From Pseudomonadota bacterium (GTDB lineage Bacteria; Pseudomonadota; Gammaproteobacteria; Burkholderiales; Burkholderiaceae_C), in the NCBI GenBank assembly GCA_029780695.1, contig JAKOYD010000089.1:1-37318 (forward strand): a DNA stretch of 37,318 bases. Direction: 5' to 3'. Every line of letters starts with the position of its first letter. Position 1 is the first letter of the stretch. Position numbers and translations under genes: made by a program. Below the pieces are notes generated by a model, which was not told where the DNA came from, did no database searches, and saw only the letters and a program-made list of their open reading frames with translations. Below are positions 1 to 9,957 of this stretch, piece after piece.

Positions 1-575
1 GGAAAATCGAGCGTGGCCTCCACCAGCATGCGCAGGTGGATGAGCGCGTCGCGCAGGCTGTGGATTTCTGCCGAGAACGCGCCGGTCAGAGACCGGCTGG
101 CGCTGCGGGCTGCGGCCTCGGTGCTGGCGTCGATCAGGTCGGCAATCGCCTCGGCCTGGGCCAGGTCGATCTTGTCGTTCAGGAAAGCCCGTTCGGTGAA
201 CTCGCCGGGCTGGGCCACGCGCAGGCCCGGCAGGCAGGGCTGGCCCGTGGCCGGGTCCGTGGCGGCGCCCGCCTCCAGGCAGCGCGCCAGCAGCAGCTGC
301 AGCACCACAGGGCCCCCATGCGCCTGCAGCTCCAGCACATCCTCGCCGGTGTAGCTGTGCGGGCCGGGGAAATACAGCGCCAGCCCCTGGTCGATGGCCT
401 GGCCCTGCGCATCCCTGAACGGCAGGTACGTCGCCTCGCGCGGCTTGAGGGTGCGGCCGCACAGCGCCTGCACCAGGGCCTCCAGCCCTTTGCCCGACAC
501 CCGCACGATGCCGACGGCCCCGCGCCCGGGGGCAGTGGCGATGGCAACGATGGGGTCGTGGTGGCGGGCAAGCAT
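1..575 (-). CDS. mnmE: tRNA modification GTPase MnmE, N-terminal part (cut by window edge)
   Basis: MnmE works with MnmG to place the carboxymethylaminomethyl group on the wobble uridine of certain tRNAs. The visible 191 residues are the N-terminal tetrahydrofolate-binding domain. It opens with [20 protein letters not shown], followed by [11 protein letters not shown] and later [14 protein letters not shown] and [21 protein letters not shown], all hallmark stretches of this family. The GTPase domain and the C-terminal Cys motif lie beyond position 1. The ATG at 573-575 is the natural start because the family signature begins only a few residues later. It follows yidC on the same strand but is separated from it by a strong terminator, so it probably has its own promoter or depends on read-through. 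Confidence 0.93.
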   Translation of the reverse strand, partial: MLARHHDPIVAIATAPGRGAVGIVRVSGKGLEALVQALCGRTLKPREATYLPFRDAQGQAIDQGLALYFPGPHSYTGEDVLELQAHGGPVVLQLLLARCLEAGAATDPATGQPCLPGLRVAQPGEFTERAFLNDKIDLAQAEAIADLIDASTEAAARSASRSLTGAFSAEIHSLRDALIHLRMLVEATLDF

Positions 576-604
576 GGGCAGGGACTTTACAAGGTGGGCA
601 GAAA

Positions 605-626
605 AAAGGCCGCTTGCGCGGCCTTT
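605..626 (-). terminator. Rho-independent terminator after yidC
   Basis: A perfect 9-bp stem AAAGGCCGC / GCGGCCTTT with a 4-base loop is followed on the minus strand by a run of T (plus-strand A run at 602-607). It lies about 40 bases after the yidC stop and 30 bases before mnmE, so it should end most rpmH-rnpA-yidD-yidC transcripts. Confidence 0.85.
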
Positions 627-666
627 GAAGGGTCAGTTCGTGGATGTCAGCGTTGCCGCTGCCACA

Positions 667-2367
667 TCACTTGAACTTGGGCAGATTGAACTGCGGTGGC
701 ACGCCCATGCGGGTGTTGATGATCCACTGCTGCGCAATCGACAGGATGTTGTTCGTCAGCCAGTACAACACCAGACCGGCCGGGAAGAAGAAGAACATCA
801 CGCTGAAGATCAGCGGCATGAACCACATCATCTTGGCCTGCATCGGGTCGGGCGGCAGCGGGTTGAGCGCCGTCTGCAGCAGCGTGGTCAGCGTCATGAT
901 CACGGGCAGGATGAAGTGCGGGTCCTTCACCGACAAGTCCTTGATCCACAGGATCCAGGGCGCGCCGCGCATTTCGACGCTGGACAGCAGCACCCAGTAC
1001 AGCGCAATGAAGACGGGAATCTGGATCATGATGGGCAGGCAGCCGCCCATGGGGTTGACCTTTTCCTCGCGGTAGACGCGCATCATCTCCATCTGCATCT
1101 GCTGCGGGTTGTCCTTGTAGCGCTCGCGCAGCTCCATCACCTTGGGGTTGATGGCCTTCATCCTGGCCATGCTCTGGTAGGCCTTGGCGTTGAGCCAGTA
1201 GAAGGCGATCTTCAGCAGCACCACCAGCGCGATGATCGACCAGCCCCAGTTGCCGATGAAGCCGTGCAGCTTGTCGAGCAGCCAGTACAGTGGCTTGGAC
1301 AGGATGGTGAAGAAACCGTAGTCCTTCACCAGTTCCAGCCCCGGCGCAATGCTTTCCAGCACTTTTTCTTCCTGCGGGCCGATGAACAGGCGCGCGTCGA
1401 CCGCGCGCGTGGCGCCGGGCTCCACCGCACCCACCGCGCTGATGGCGCCGACCGCGTACAGGTTGTTGTCGATCTTGCGCGCGAAGTTCTCGCGCGGTGC
1501 GCCTGTCGCCGGCAGCCAGGCGCTGGCGAAGTAGTGCTGCACCATGGCCACCCAGCCGTCGGGCGACTGGGTGACGAATTCGGCCTTGCCCTTCTCGATG
1601 TCGGAGAACTCGACCTTCTGGTACTTCTTGGCGTCGGTGTAGACCGCCGGGCCGGTGAAGGTGGAATAGAAGGACGATTCGCCCGGCGGCTTGTTGCCGT
1701 CGCGCACCAGTTGCAGGTACAGCTGCGGGTTGACCGGCTGGCCGCTGCGGTTGATGACCTCGTGTTTCACGTCGATCACGTACGCGCCGCGCTTGAGCGT
1801 GTAGGTCTTGACCAGCCGCACGCCGCCCTGTTCGGGCGATTCGAAGCGCAACACCAGTTCATTCGCGCCGTCCGCCAGGCGGCGTTCGCCGCTGAAGGCC
1901 ATGGGCGTCTTGTGGGTCGGGAAGGGGCCGCCAATCAGGCCGGACTGCGCCTGGTAGACCCGGTTGGCGCTGTTGTCCAGCAGCACGAAGGGCTGGCCCG
2001 GCTGGCCCTGCTCGTCGTACTTGAGGAACTCGCTCTTGACGATGGCGCCGCCCTCGGTGTCGAACACCAGCTTGAGCACGTCGGTGGTGACCTCGATGCG
2101 CTCGCTCGGGGTCGCTGCCACCGTCGGTGTGGCCGGCGTATGGCCGGGCGGCAGGCCGGCCGCGGCGGGCACGCTGGGCACCGCGCCCGGCACGGTGCTG
2201 GCCGGCGGCACCGACGATGCCGGTGCGCTGGCGCGCGGCGCGACGGTGGAGGCGGCACCAGGGAAGAAGGTCGCCTTGCGGCCGTTGTGCACCTGCCATT
2301 GGTCCCACAACATGATCAGCGAAAAGGCGAAGATCACCCAGAGGATGGTGCGGCGAATGTCGTTCAT
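667..2367 (-). CDS. yidC: Membrane protein insertase YidC (Oxa1 family)
   Basis: YidC inserts and folds inner-membrane proteins, alone or with SecYEG. The 566-residue protein has the Gram-negative layout: an N-terminal membrane anchor (ILWVIFAFSLIMLW, about residues 8-21), a Pro/Ala-rich linker to about residue 90, a large periplasmic P1 domain, and five C-terminal membrane segments of the 60KD_IMP domain from about residue 355. The second conserved helix carries a Lys (VVLLKIAFYWL) where E. coli has the groove Arg. The family stretch NPMGGCLPIMIQIPVFIALY is present. The ATG at 2365-2367 was chosen because MNDIRR is the usual N-terminus. It overlaps the yidD stop (ATGA), so translational coupling is likely. 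The longer upstream reading is yidD sequence in another frame. Confidence 0.97.
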   Translation of the reverse strand: MNDIRRTILWVIFAFSLIMLWDQWQVHNGRKATFFPGAASTVAPRASAPASSVPPASTVPGAVPSVPAAAGLPPGHTPATPTVAATPSERIEVTTDVLKLVFDTEGGAIVKSEFLKYDEQGQPGQPFVLLDNSANRVYQAQSGLIGGPFPTHKTPMAFSGERRLADGANELVLRFESPEQGGVRLVKTYTLKRGAYVIDVKHEVINRSGQPVNPQLYLQLVRDGNKPPGESSFYSTFTGPAVYTDAKKYQKVEFSDIEKGKAEFVTQSPDGWVAMVQHYFASAWLPATGAPRENFARKIDNNLYAVGAISAVGAVEPGATRAVDARLFIGPQEEKVLESIAPGLELVKDYGFFTILSKPLYWLLDKLHGFIGNWGWSIIALVVLLKIAFYWLNAKAYQSMARMKAINPKVMELRERYKDNPQQMQMEMMRVYREEKVNPMGGCLPIMIQIPVFIALYWVLLSSVEMRGAPWILWIKDLSVKDPHFILPVIMTLTTLLQTALNPLPPDPMQAKMMWFMPLIFSVMFFFFPAGLVLYWLTNNILSIAQQWIINTRMGVPPQFNLPKFK

Positions 2368-2648
2368 GACGTCTGACGAGGCTGTGGCGGGTCTGATCGA
2401 CCAGAGGCGACAAGACGGGTGAAAAGGCGGGGCGGTTGTTCGGGCACCGGATCGCACCCTCCCATGCACCACGGGTGGCAGCGCGCCAGGCGCCGCAGCG
2501 TCAGGTAGCTGCCGGCCAGCGCACCGTGTTGTTGCAACGCGTCGATGGCATACAGCGAGCAGGTCGGCTCGAAACGGCAGGCCGAACCGAGCCACGGCGA
2601 CAGCAGCAGCCGATAGCCCTTGACCAGACCGACCAGCAGCGCGCGCAT
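2364..2648 (-). CDS. yidD: Membrane protein insertion efficiency factor YidD
   Basis: YidD is a small membrane-associated protein that helps YidC-dependent insertion. The product is 94 residues and shows the family core: KGYRLLLSPWLGSACRFEPT with C-S-L-Y-A next, and the Cys-rich end of the domain RCHPWCMGGCDPVP. The start ATG at 2646-2648 shares one base with the rnpA stop (TGATG), and its own stop overlaps the yidC start, so all three genes are tightly coupled. The tail after the domain (QPPRLFTRLVASGRSDPPQP) is not conserved as far as I know. Confidence 0.93.
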   Translation of the reverse strand: MRALLVGLVKGYRLLLSPWLGSACRFEPTCSLYAIDALQQHGALAGSYLTLRRLARCHPWCMGGCDPVPEQPPRLFTRLVASGRSDPPQPRQTS

Positions 2649-3076
2649 CAGCCCGCCTGTCCGGTGTGCGCGAGCAACTGGCGCAATTCGACCCGCACCG
2701 CGCGTTTCAGCGCGTCGGACGAGGCGCTGGCGAACTGGCGCGGCGCGAACGCGGCACTGAGGCGCACCAAATGCGCGCCATCGGCCAGGGGCGGCTGCAG
2801 CTCGGCGCACACGGCGTAAATCTGGCGGCGGATGGCGTTGCGCGTGACGGCGCGGCGCGCCCAGCGCTTGGGCACCATGGCACCCACCCAGGCCGCGCCG
2901 GGCGGGTGAAACAGCAACGGCAAACCCCCGGCAGCGCCAGCCGGCGGCTGCGGGCGCAGGCGGTGCAATGCGAAATGCGCGGTGCGAGACACCGGGCGGT
3001 TGGCCAGCAGGGCCTGAAATTGGGCGCGGGTGCGCAGTCGGCGCGGTGCGACGGGTGCGCCGGCGCCGCTGACCAC
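2648..3076 (-). CDS. rnpA: Ribonuclease P protein component
   Basis: RnpA is the protein subunit of RNase P, which matures tRNA 5' ends. The product of about 142 residues carries the family features: N-terminal RLRTRAQFQALL, then a basic RNR-type motif in VPKRWARRAVTRNAIRRQIY. A GTG at 3074-3076 is chosen because no ATG lies near the conserved start and the reading upstream runs into rpmH; a slightly different start such as CTG or GTG nearby cannot be excluded. It is 20 bases after rpmH and its stop touches the yidD start. The C-terminal tail (RVELRQLLAHTGQAG) is a little longer than in E. coli. Confidence 0.9.
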   Translation of the reverse strand: MVSGAGAPVAPRRLRTRAQFQALLANRPVSRTAHFALHRLRPQPPAGAAGGLPLLFHPPGAAWVGAMVPKRWARRAVTRNAIRRQIYAVCAELQPPLADGAHLVRLSAAFAPRQFASASSDALKRAVRVELRQLLAHTGQAG

Positions 3077-3096
3077 GTGCGCGCAGCCAGTCAGAT

Positions 3097-3231
3097 TCAG
3101 ACAGCCAGGCGCTTGCGGCCCTTGGCGCGGCGCGCATTGATGACGGCGCGGCCACCGCGCGTCTTCATGCGGACCAGAAAGCCGTGGGTACGCGCGCGGC
3201 GCGTCTTGGAAGGCTGGTAGGTGCGTTTCAT
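3097..3231 (-). CDS. rpmH: 50S ribosomal protein L34
   Basis: A 44-residue, strongly basic protein with the invariant L34 sequence: [20 protein letters not shown], then [15 protein letters not shown] and AKGRKRL. The start ATG at 3229-3231 fits the universal MKRTYQPS N-terminus; the longer upstream reading is discarded. It is the first gene of the rpmH-rnpA-yidD-yidC operon and lies directly beside the probable origin, divergent from dnaA. Confidence 0.98.
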   Translation of the reverse strand: MKRTYQPSKTRRARTHGFLVRMKTRGGRAVINARRAKGRKRLAV

Positions 3232-3476
3232 GGCAAATCGTCCTTGGGAAAATGGATCCGGAAAACCCCGGCGCGCGGACAGCGCACCGTGCGCGGCGCA
3301 GCGTTTGCGTGGCGCCCTGCGCGGACGCATTCAAAACACCCGCCGCGCGCGAGGTTGAAGGAAAAACCCGGCATTATCGCAAATATCCGCCACCGGGCCA
3401 AGACGTGGCCGGGCAAGATGCCGTCGCGCTGTACCCGCCGCCTAGCCCGCCGACGTCCTTGCCGAGCGCGCGCGTC

Positions 3477-3485
3477 TGTGGATAA
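3477..3485 (-). promoter_or_regulatory. DnaA box (perfect)
   Basis: TGTGGATAA on the plus strand is the exact complement of the TTATCCACA consensus. It is 63 bases before the dnaA start codon. Confidence 0.8.
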
Positions 3486-3525
3486 TTGCAAGTTTGCGGC
3501 CCAGGTCACGCCCTGTCGGCCCGAT

Positions 3526-3534
3526 TTATCCACA
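3526..3534 (+). promoter_or_regulatory. DnaA box (perfect)
   Basis: TTATCCACA matches the consensus exactly and ends 13 bases before the dnaA start codon. That position would let DnaA interfere with its own expression. Confidence 0.8.
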
Positions 3535-3547
3535 ATCCCATCATTCC

Positions 3548-4975
3548 ATGCGCACTGAAGCTTCCGCCGGCCCGGCGGCCGATGCGGACTCGGCGCTGTG
3601 GCCGGCCTGCCTGGACGTACTCGCCCAGGAGCTGCCCGAACAGCAGTTCAACACCTGGATTCGGCCGCTGGCGGCCAAGCTGGCGCCCGACCAGTCGCGC
3701 CTGACGCTGTACGTCGGCAACCGGTTCAAGCTGGACTGGGTGCGCGCACAATACGCCACGCGCATCGCCGACGTTCTGGCGTCGCTGCACGGCCAGCCGA
3801 TCAGTGTCGAGTTAGCGCTTGCTCCGCGCGCACCTGTTGCCAAGCCTCAGCCTTACGACCTTCGTGCTCAAGCCGCCACCACCAGCCCGCCGGTTGTCGA
3901 AGAGCCGGCGCCGCCCCCCAGCGAAGGCGGCGAAGAAGCGGCGGGCGGCCAGTTCCGCAACCGGCTGAACAGCGGATTGACCTTTGACACCTTGGTCGAA
4001 GGCTCGGCCAACCGAATGGCACGGGCGGCCGCGCTGCACGTCGCGGGCGCGCCGGGCCAGTTGTACAACCCCCTTTTCATCTACGGCGGGGTGGGCCTGG
4101 GCAAGACGCACCTGATGCACGCCGTGGGCAACCGGCTGCTGCAAGGGCGCCCCGGCGCCAAGGTTCTCTACATCCACGCCGAACAGTTCGTGTCGGATGT
4201 GGTCAAGGCCTACCAGCGCAAGACGTTCGACCAGTTCAAGGACCGCTACCACTCGCTCGACCTGCTGCTGATCGACGACGTGCAGTTCTTCGCCAACAAG
4301 GAACGCACGCAGGAGGAATTCTTCAACGCCTTCGAAGCGCTGCTGGCCAAGAAGAGCCACATCGTGATGACCAGCGACACCTACCCCAAGGGGCTGGCCG
4401 ACATCCACGAGCGGCTGGTGTCGCGCTTCGACTCCGGCCTGACGGTGGCGCTGGAGCCGCCCGAGCTGGAGATGCGCGTGGCCATCCTGGTCAGCAAGGC
4501 GGCGTCCGAGGGCGCCGAAATGCCTGAAGAAGTGGCGTTTTTCGTCGCCAAGAACGTGCGCTCCAACGTGCGCGAACTCGAAGGTGCCCTGCGCAAGATC
4601 CTGGCCTATTCGCGCTTCAATCAGAAGGAAATTTCCATCCCGCTGGCCAAGGAAGCGCTGCGCGACCTGCTGTCGATCCAGAACCGCCAGATCAGCGTCG
4701 AGAACATCCAGAAAACCGTGGCCGACTATTACAAGATCAAGGTCTCGGACATGTACAGCAAGAAGCGCCCGGCCAGCATTGCGCGGCCACGACAGATTGC
4801 CATGTACCTGGCCAAGGAATTGACGCAGAAGAGCCTGCCCGAAATCGGCGAGCTGTTTGGCGGGCGCGACCACACCACGGTGCTGCACGCGGTGCGCAAG
4901 ATCGCCGCCGAGCGCCAGCAGTTGACCGAACTCAACCAGCAGCTGCACGTGCTGGAGCAGACCCTGAAAGGCTGA
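3548..4975 (+). CDS. dnaA: Chromosomal replication initiator DnaA
   Basis: DnaA binds DnaA boxes and opens oriC. The 475-residue protein shows the four usual domains: N-terminal DnaB-interaction domain ([20 protein letters not shown]), a variable Pro/Glu-rich linker (about residues 95-145), the AAA+ domain with Walker [14 protein letters not shown] and Walker [11 protein letters not shown], and the C-terminal DNA-binding domain with [20 protein letters not shown]. The ATG at 3548 gives a normal N-terminus; an in-frame ATG at 3494 would start inside the DnaA-box region and add an unconserved extension. dnaN follows after 122 bases. Confidence 0.98.
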   Translation: MRTEASAGPAADADSALWPACLDVLAQELPEQQFNTWIRPLAAKLAPDQSRLTLYVGNRFKLDWVRAQYATRIADVLASLHGQPISVELALAPRAPVAKPQPYDLRAQAATTSPPVVEEPAPPPSEGGEEAAGGQFRNRLNSGLTFDTLVEGSANRMARAAALHVAGAPGQLYNPLFIYGGVGLGKTHLMHAVGNRLLQGRPGAKVLYIHAEQFVSDVVKAYQRKTFDQFKDRYHSLDLLLIDDVQFFANKERTQEEFFNAFEALLAKKSHIVMTSDTYPKGLADIHERLVSRFDSGLTVALEPPELEMRVAILVSKAASEGAEMPEEVAFFVAKNVRSNVRELEGALRKILAYSRFNQKEISIPLAKEALRDLLSIQNRQISVENIQKTVADYYKIKVSDMYSKKRPASIARPRQIAMYLAKELTQKSLPEIGELFGGRDHTTVLHAVRKIAAERQQLTELNQQLHVLEQTLKG

Positions 4976-5097
4976 TGCCGGGCGCCCGCGCGCACGCGGC
5001 GCACGGGCGGCAAAACAGGCGACAATAAAGGGTTGTCCGGCGCCCGGCCTTGGCAGGCGTGCGCAAGGGCCATCACGACGAGGAATTCGAGGAAGAC

Positions 5098-6228
5098 ATG
5101 ATCGTTTTGAAGACCACCCAGGACAAGCTGCTGTCGGCCCTGCAATCGGTGTCCGGCATCGTCGAGCGGCGCCACACGCTGCCGGTGCTGGCCAACGTGC
5201 TGCTGCGCAAGAGCGGCGAGCAGACGCAGCTGACCACCAGCGACCTCGAAATCCAGATCCGCACCGCGGCCGAACTGGGCGGCGACGGCGGCAGCTTCGC
5301 CACCACCGTGGGCGCACGCAAGCTGATCGACATCCTGCGCACCATGCCTGCCGACCAGACCGTGAGCCTCGAGTCGCAGCAGAACAAGCTGGTGCTCAAG
5401 GGCGGCAAGTCGCGATTCACGCTGCAGACGCTGCCGGCCGAGGACTTTCCGCTGGTGCAGGAAGCGCCCAACTTCGGCCCCGCCTTCCAGGTGCCACAGA
5501 AGACGCTGAAGAACCTGCTGGACCAGGTGGCGTTTGCCATGGCGGTGCACGACATCCGCTACTACCTCAACGGCATCCTGTTCGTGGCCGAAGGCCGGCA
5601 GCTCAGCCTGGTCGCCACCGACGGGCACCGCCTGGCCTTTGCCAGCGCCACGCTGGACGTCGAAGTGCCCAAGCAGGAAGTCATCCTGCCGCGCAAGACC
5701 GTGATCGAGCTGCAGCGCCTGCTGTCCGACGCCAGCGTGCCCGAAGGCCAGGACGCACCGATGATCGAAATGCAGTTTGCCGCCAACCAGGCGCGCTTTC
5801 GCTTTGGCGCGATGGAATTCGTCACCAAGCTGGTCGAGGGCAAGTTCCCCGACTACAACCGCGTCATCCCCAAGAACCACAAGAACAGCGTGACGCTGGG
5901 CCGCGCACCGCTGCTGGCCAGCCTGCAGCGCACCGCCATCCTGACCAGCGAAAAGTTCAAGGGCGTGCGCCTGAATTTCGAGCCCGGCACGCTGCGCGTG
6001 GCGTCCAACAACGCCGAGCAGGAAGAAGCCACCGACGAACTCGACATCGACTACGGCGGCGACTCGATCGAGATCGGCTTCAACGTCACCTACCTGATCG
6101 ACGCGCTGTCCAACATGAGCCAGCAGGACATGGTCAAGATCGAGCTGCAGGACAGCAACAGCTCGGCCCTGATCACCTTGCCCGACAACGCCCACTTCAA
6201 GTACGTGGTGATGCCCATGCGCATTTGA
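5098..6228 (+). CDS. dnaN: DNA polymerase III beta subunit (sliding clamp)
   Basis: The beta clamp tethers polymerase III to DNA. The product is 376 residues, within the normal range, and begins MIVLKTTQDKLLSALQSVSG. Family landmarks include RRHTLPVLANVLLR, the mid-protein VAFAMAVHDIRYYLNGILF, LVATDGHRLAFA, and the C-terminal YVVMPMRI that closes the third domain. The ATG at 5098 is preceded by a purine-rich GAGGAAG ribosome-binding site; the earlier in-frame ATG at 5050 would add 16 residues not typical of the family. It lies between dnaA and gyrB in the classical order, without recF between dnaN and gyrB, as is common in beta-proteobacteria. Confidence 0.98.
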   Translation: MIVLKTTQDKLLSALQSVSGIVERRHTLPVLANVLLRKSGEQTQLTTSDLEIQIRTAAELGGDGGSFATTVGARKLIDILRTMPADQTVSLESQQNKLVLKGGKSRFTLQTLPAEDFPLVQEAPNFGPAFQVPQKTLKNLLDQVAFAMAVHDIRYYLNGILFVAEGRQLSLVATDGHRLAFASATLDVEVPKQEVILPRKTVIELQRLLSDASVPEGQDAPMIEMQFAANQARFRFGAMEFVTKLVEGKFPDYNRVIPKNHKNSVTLGRAPLLASLQRTAILTSEKFKGVRLNFEPGTLRVASNNAEQEEATDELDIDYGGDSIEIGFNVTYLIDALSNMSQQDMVKIELQDSNSSALITLPDNAHFKYVVMPMRI

Positions 6229-6253
6229 GAATGCTCCCACTTTAGGAGCATTC
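6229..6253 (+). other. Perfect hairpin directly after the dnaN stop
   Basis: GAATGCTCC (6229-6237) and GGAGCATTC (6245-6253) form a perfect 9-bp stem with a 7-base loop, starting at the first base after the dnaN stop codon. No T run follows, so it is not a standard terminator; it may protect the dnaN mRNA 3' end. Confidence 0.6.
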
Positions 6254-6262
6254 CGCGCCGAC

Positions 6263-6286
6263 AACCCGCCGCCCACGGCGGGTTTC
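6263..6286 (+). terminator. Probable attenuating terminator between dnaN and gyrB
   Basis: AACCCGCCG (6263-6271) pairs perfectly with CGGCGGGTT (6276-6284) around a 4-base loop, followed by a short TTC tail. The weak T tail suggests partial termination, so gyrB may also receive read-through from dnaN. Confidence 0.6.
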
Positions 6287-6294
6287 GGCATTAA

Positions 6295-8895
<2,601 letters not shown>

Positions 8896-8979
8896 GTCGA
8901 CAAGCCCATGGCGGCTTGCGCCACCCTGCAAGCCGGCACGCAAGCGCTTCCTGGGCGTGGCTAGCCGCCCGAAGCTTGC

Positions 8980-9810
8980 CTAGCCCCGCTTGAATGCCGA
9001 TGCAGTTCGCTCAACGGCTGGCTGCGCGCCGTTGAGCGCGGCCAGTCGCTCGGGCGTGCCCACGTCGGTCCAGGCGCCGGTGTACAGCTCGGCGCTGACA
9101 CCACCTGCGGCGATGGCGCGACGCAGCAGCGGCGCCAGCGGCGCGGCGGTGCCCTGCGGGTTGCCCGGCAGCATGTCGCACCACGGCGGCTCGAACAGCG
9201 CGCGCCGGTACAACGCGATGGTGCTGAAGGTGTGGCGCGTGCCGCCGGGCGGCGCGTCGTTCAGCGCCTGGCCGCCGTCGCCAATGGCGAAGTCGCCGTC
9301 CGGCTTGTGCGCCGGGTTGAGCACCAGCCACAGGTGCGCGAGCCGGCCCGAGTCGGCAAAGCGCCGCACCGCGTCGGGCGACACCTCGAAGTCGGGCGCG
9401 AAGATGTCGCCCGCCACCACCCAGAAGATGGCGTCGGCGCGCGGCGCCAGCAGCGGCAGCGCGCGCGCGATGCCGCCCGCCGTCTCCAGCGCGTAGCCGA
9501 AATCGCGCCCTTCGGCGGAGATTCGCACCCGCGGCAACTCATTTTTTAATAGCTGACCACGCTTATCCAGCAAGCGCTGAGCGTCGAAATGGTGCTCGAT
9601 TTGCTGCCCCAGCCACGCCGTGTTGACGACCATGTCGCGCACGCCGCCGCGCGCCAGCGCATCGACCCACCATTGCAGCAGCGGCTTGCCACGCACCGAC
9701 AGCAGGGGCTTGGGACAGGTGTCGGTCAACGGCCGCATGCGCTCGCCCCGGCCAGCGGCCAGGATGAGCGCGCGCGCGCCATCGGCTGGGGCGGCAGCGG
9801 TCAGCTTCAC
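8980..9810 (-). CDS. Sugar-phosphate nucleotidyltransferase, MurU-like
   Basis: A nucleotidyltransferase of the GT-A type joining a sugar-1-phosphate to a nucleotide. Residues 12-40 carry the signature [23 protein letters not shown], followed by [16 protein letters not shown] and the metal-site region [11 protein letters not shown]. The closest family I recognise is MurU (N-acetylmuramate 1-phosphate uridylyltransferase of cell-wall recycling); a general glucose- or mannose-1-phosphate enzyme is the alternative. The usual partner kinase amgK is not adjacent here: tkt lies divergently upstream. Start: GTG at 9808-9810, close to the conserved core; an ATG at 9897 would add a basic, unconserved 29 residues. 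A dispersed repeat copy (9543-9583) lies in frame and encodes about 15 extra residues in a loop. Confidence 0.82.
   Translation of the reverse strand: MKLTAAAPADGARALILAAGRGERMRPLTDTCPKPLLSVRGKPLLQWWVDALARGGVRDMVVNTAWLGQQIEHHFDAQRLLDKRGQLLKNELPRVRISAEGRDFGYALETAGGIARALPLLAPRADAIFWVVAGDIFAPDFEVSPDAVRRFADSGRLAHLWLVLNPAHKPDGDFAIGDGGQALNDAPPGGTRHTFSTIALYRRALFEPPWCDMLPGNPQGTAAPLAPLLRRAIAAGGVSAELYTGAWTDVGTPERLAALNGAQPAVERTASAFKRG
9543..9583 (+). repeat. Dispersed palindromic repeat, copy inside the nucleotidyltransferase gene
   Basis: TTTTTAATAGCTG followed by CGCTTATCCAGCAAGCGCTG is a good copy of the repeat also seen at 36877-36932 and 15259-15308. It is read in frame on the minus strand as roughly [14 protein letters not shown], in a position where related enzymes are shorter. 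Confidence 0.7.
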
Positions 9811-9957
9811 GGCCGCGCTCCCCGGTAGGGCGCATGGCCGCGCGCGGGCGGCGTGGACAAGGCGGCGCGGTGATCCATGACGCGACTGTAGCCGCACACC
9901 GTTGCACCGGTGCGGCCGATAGAATCAAGGGTTTCCCCAGCACTGCCCAAGCGCCCC

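Larger units (their letters stand above)
3232..3547. other. rpmH-dnaA intergenic region, candidate oriC / dnaA control region
   Basis: A 316-bp gene-free stretch between two divergent housekeeping blocks. It contains two perfect 9-base DnaA boxes: TGTGGATAA at 3477-3485 (minus orientation) and TTATCCACA at 3526-3534 (plus), 40 bases apart and facing each other. A weaker candidate, TTATCGCAA, lies at 3374-3382. The gene arrangement (rpmH on one side, dnaA-dnaN-gyrB on the other) is that of many bacterial origins. Two strong boxes close to the dnaA start could also serve only dnaA autoregulation, and no clear AT-rich unwinding element is seen. Confidence 0.6.

Noticed and set aside
394..2376. 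A 660-codon plus-strand open frame over yidC
   Set aside because: Antisense shadow of yidC, biased to His, Gln, Arg and Val, with no start signal.
3812..5317. A 501-codon minus-strand open frame over dnaA
   Set aside because: Antisense shadow of dnaA, extended through the dnaA-dnaN gap.
8901..8918. CAAGCC/GGCTTG hairpin after gyrB
   Set aside because: A 6-bp stem with no T tail is weak evidence for a terminator.
9902..9925. Possible tkt promoter TTGCAC / TAGAAT
   Set aside because: The spacing is 12 bases, too short for sigma-70; the -10-like TAGAAT alone is not enough.
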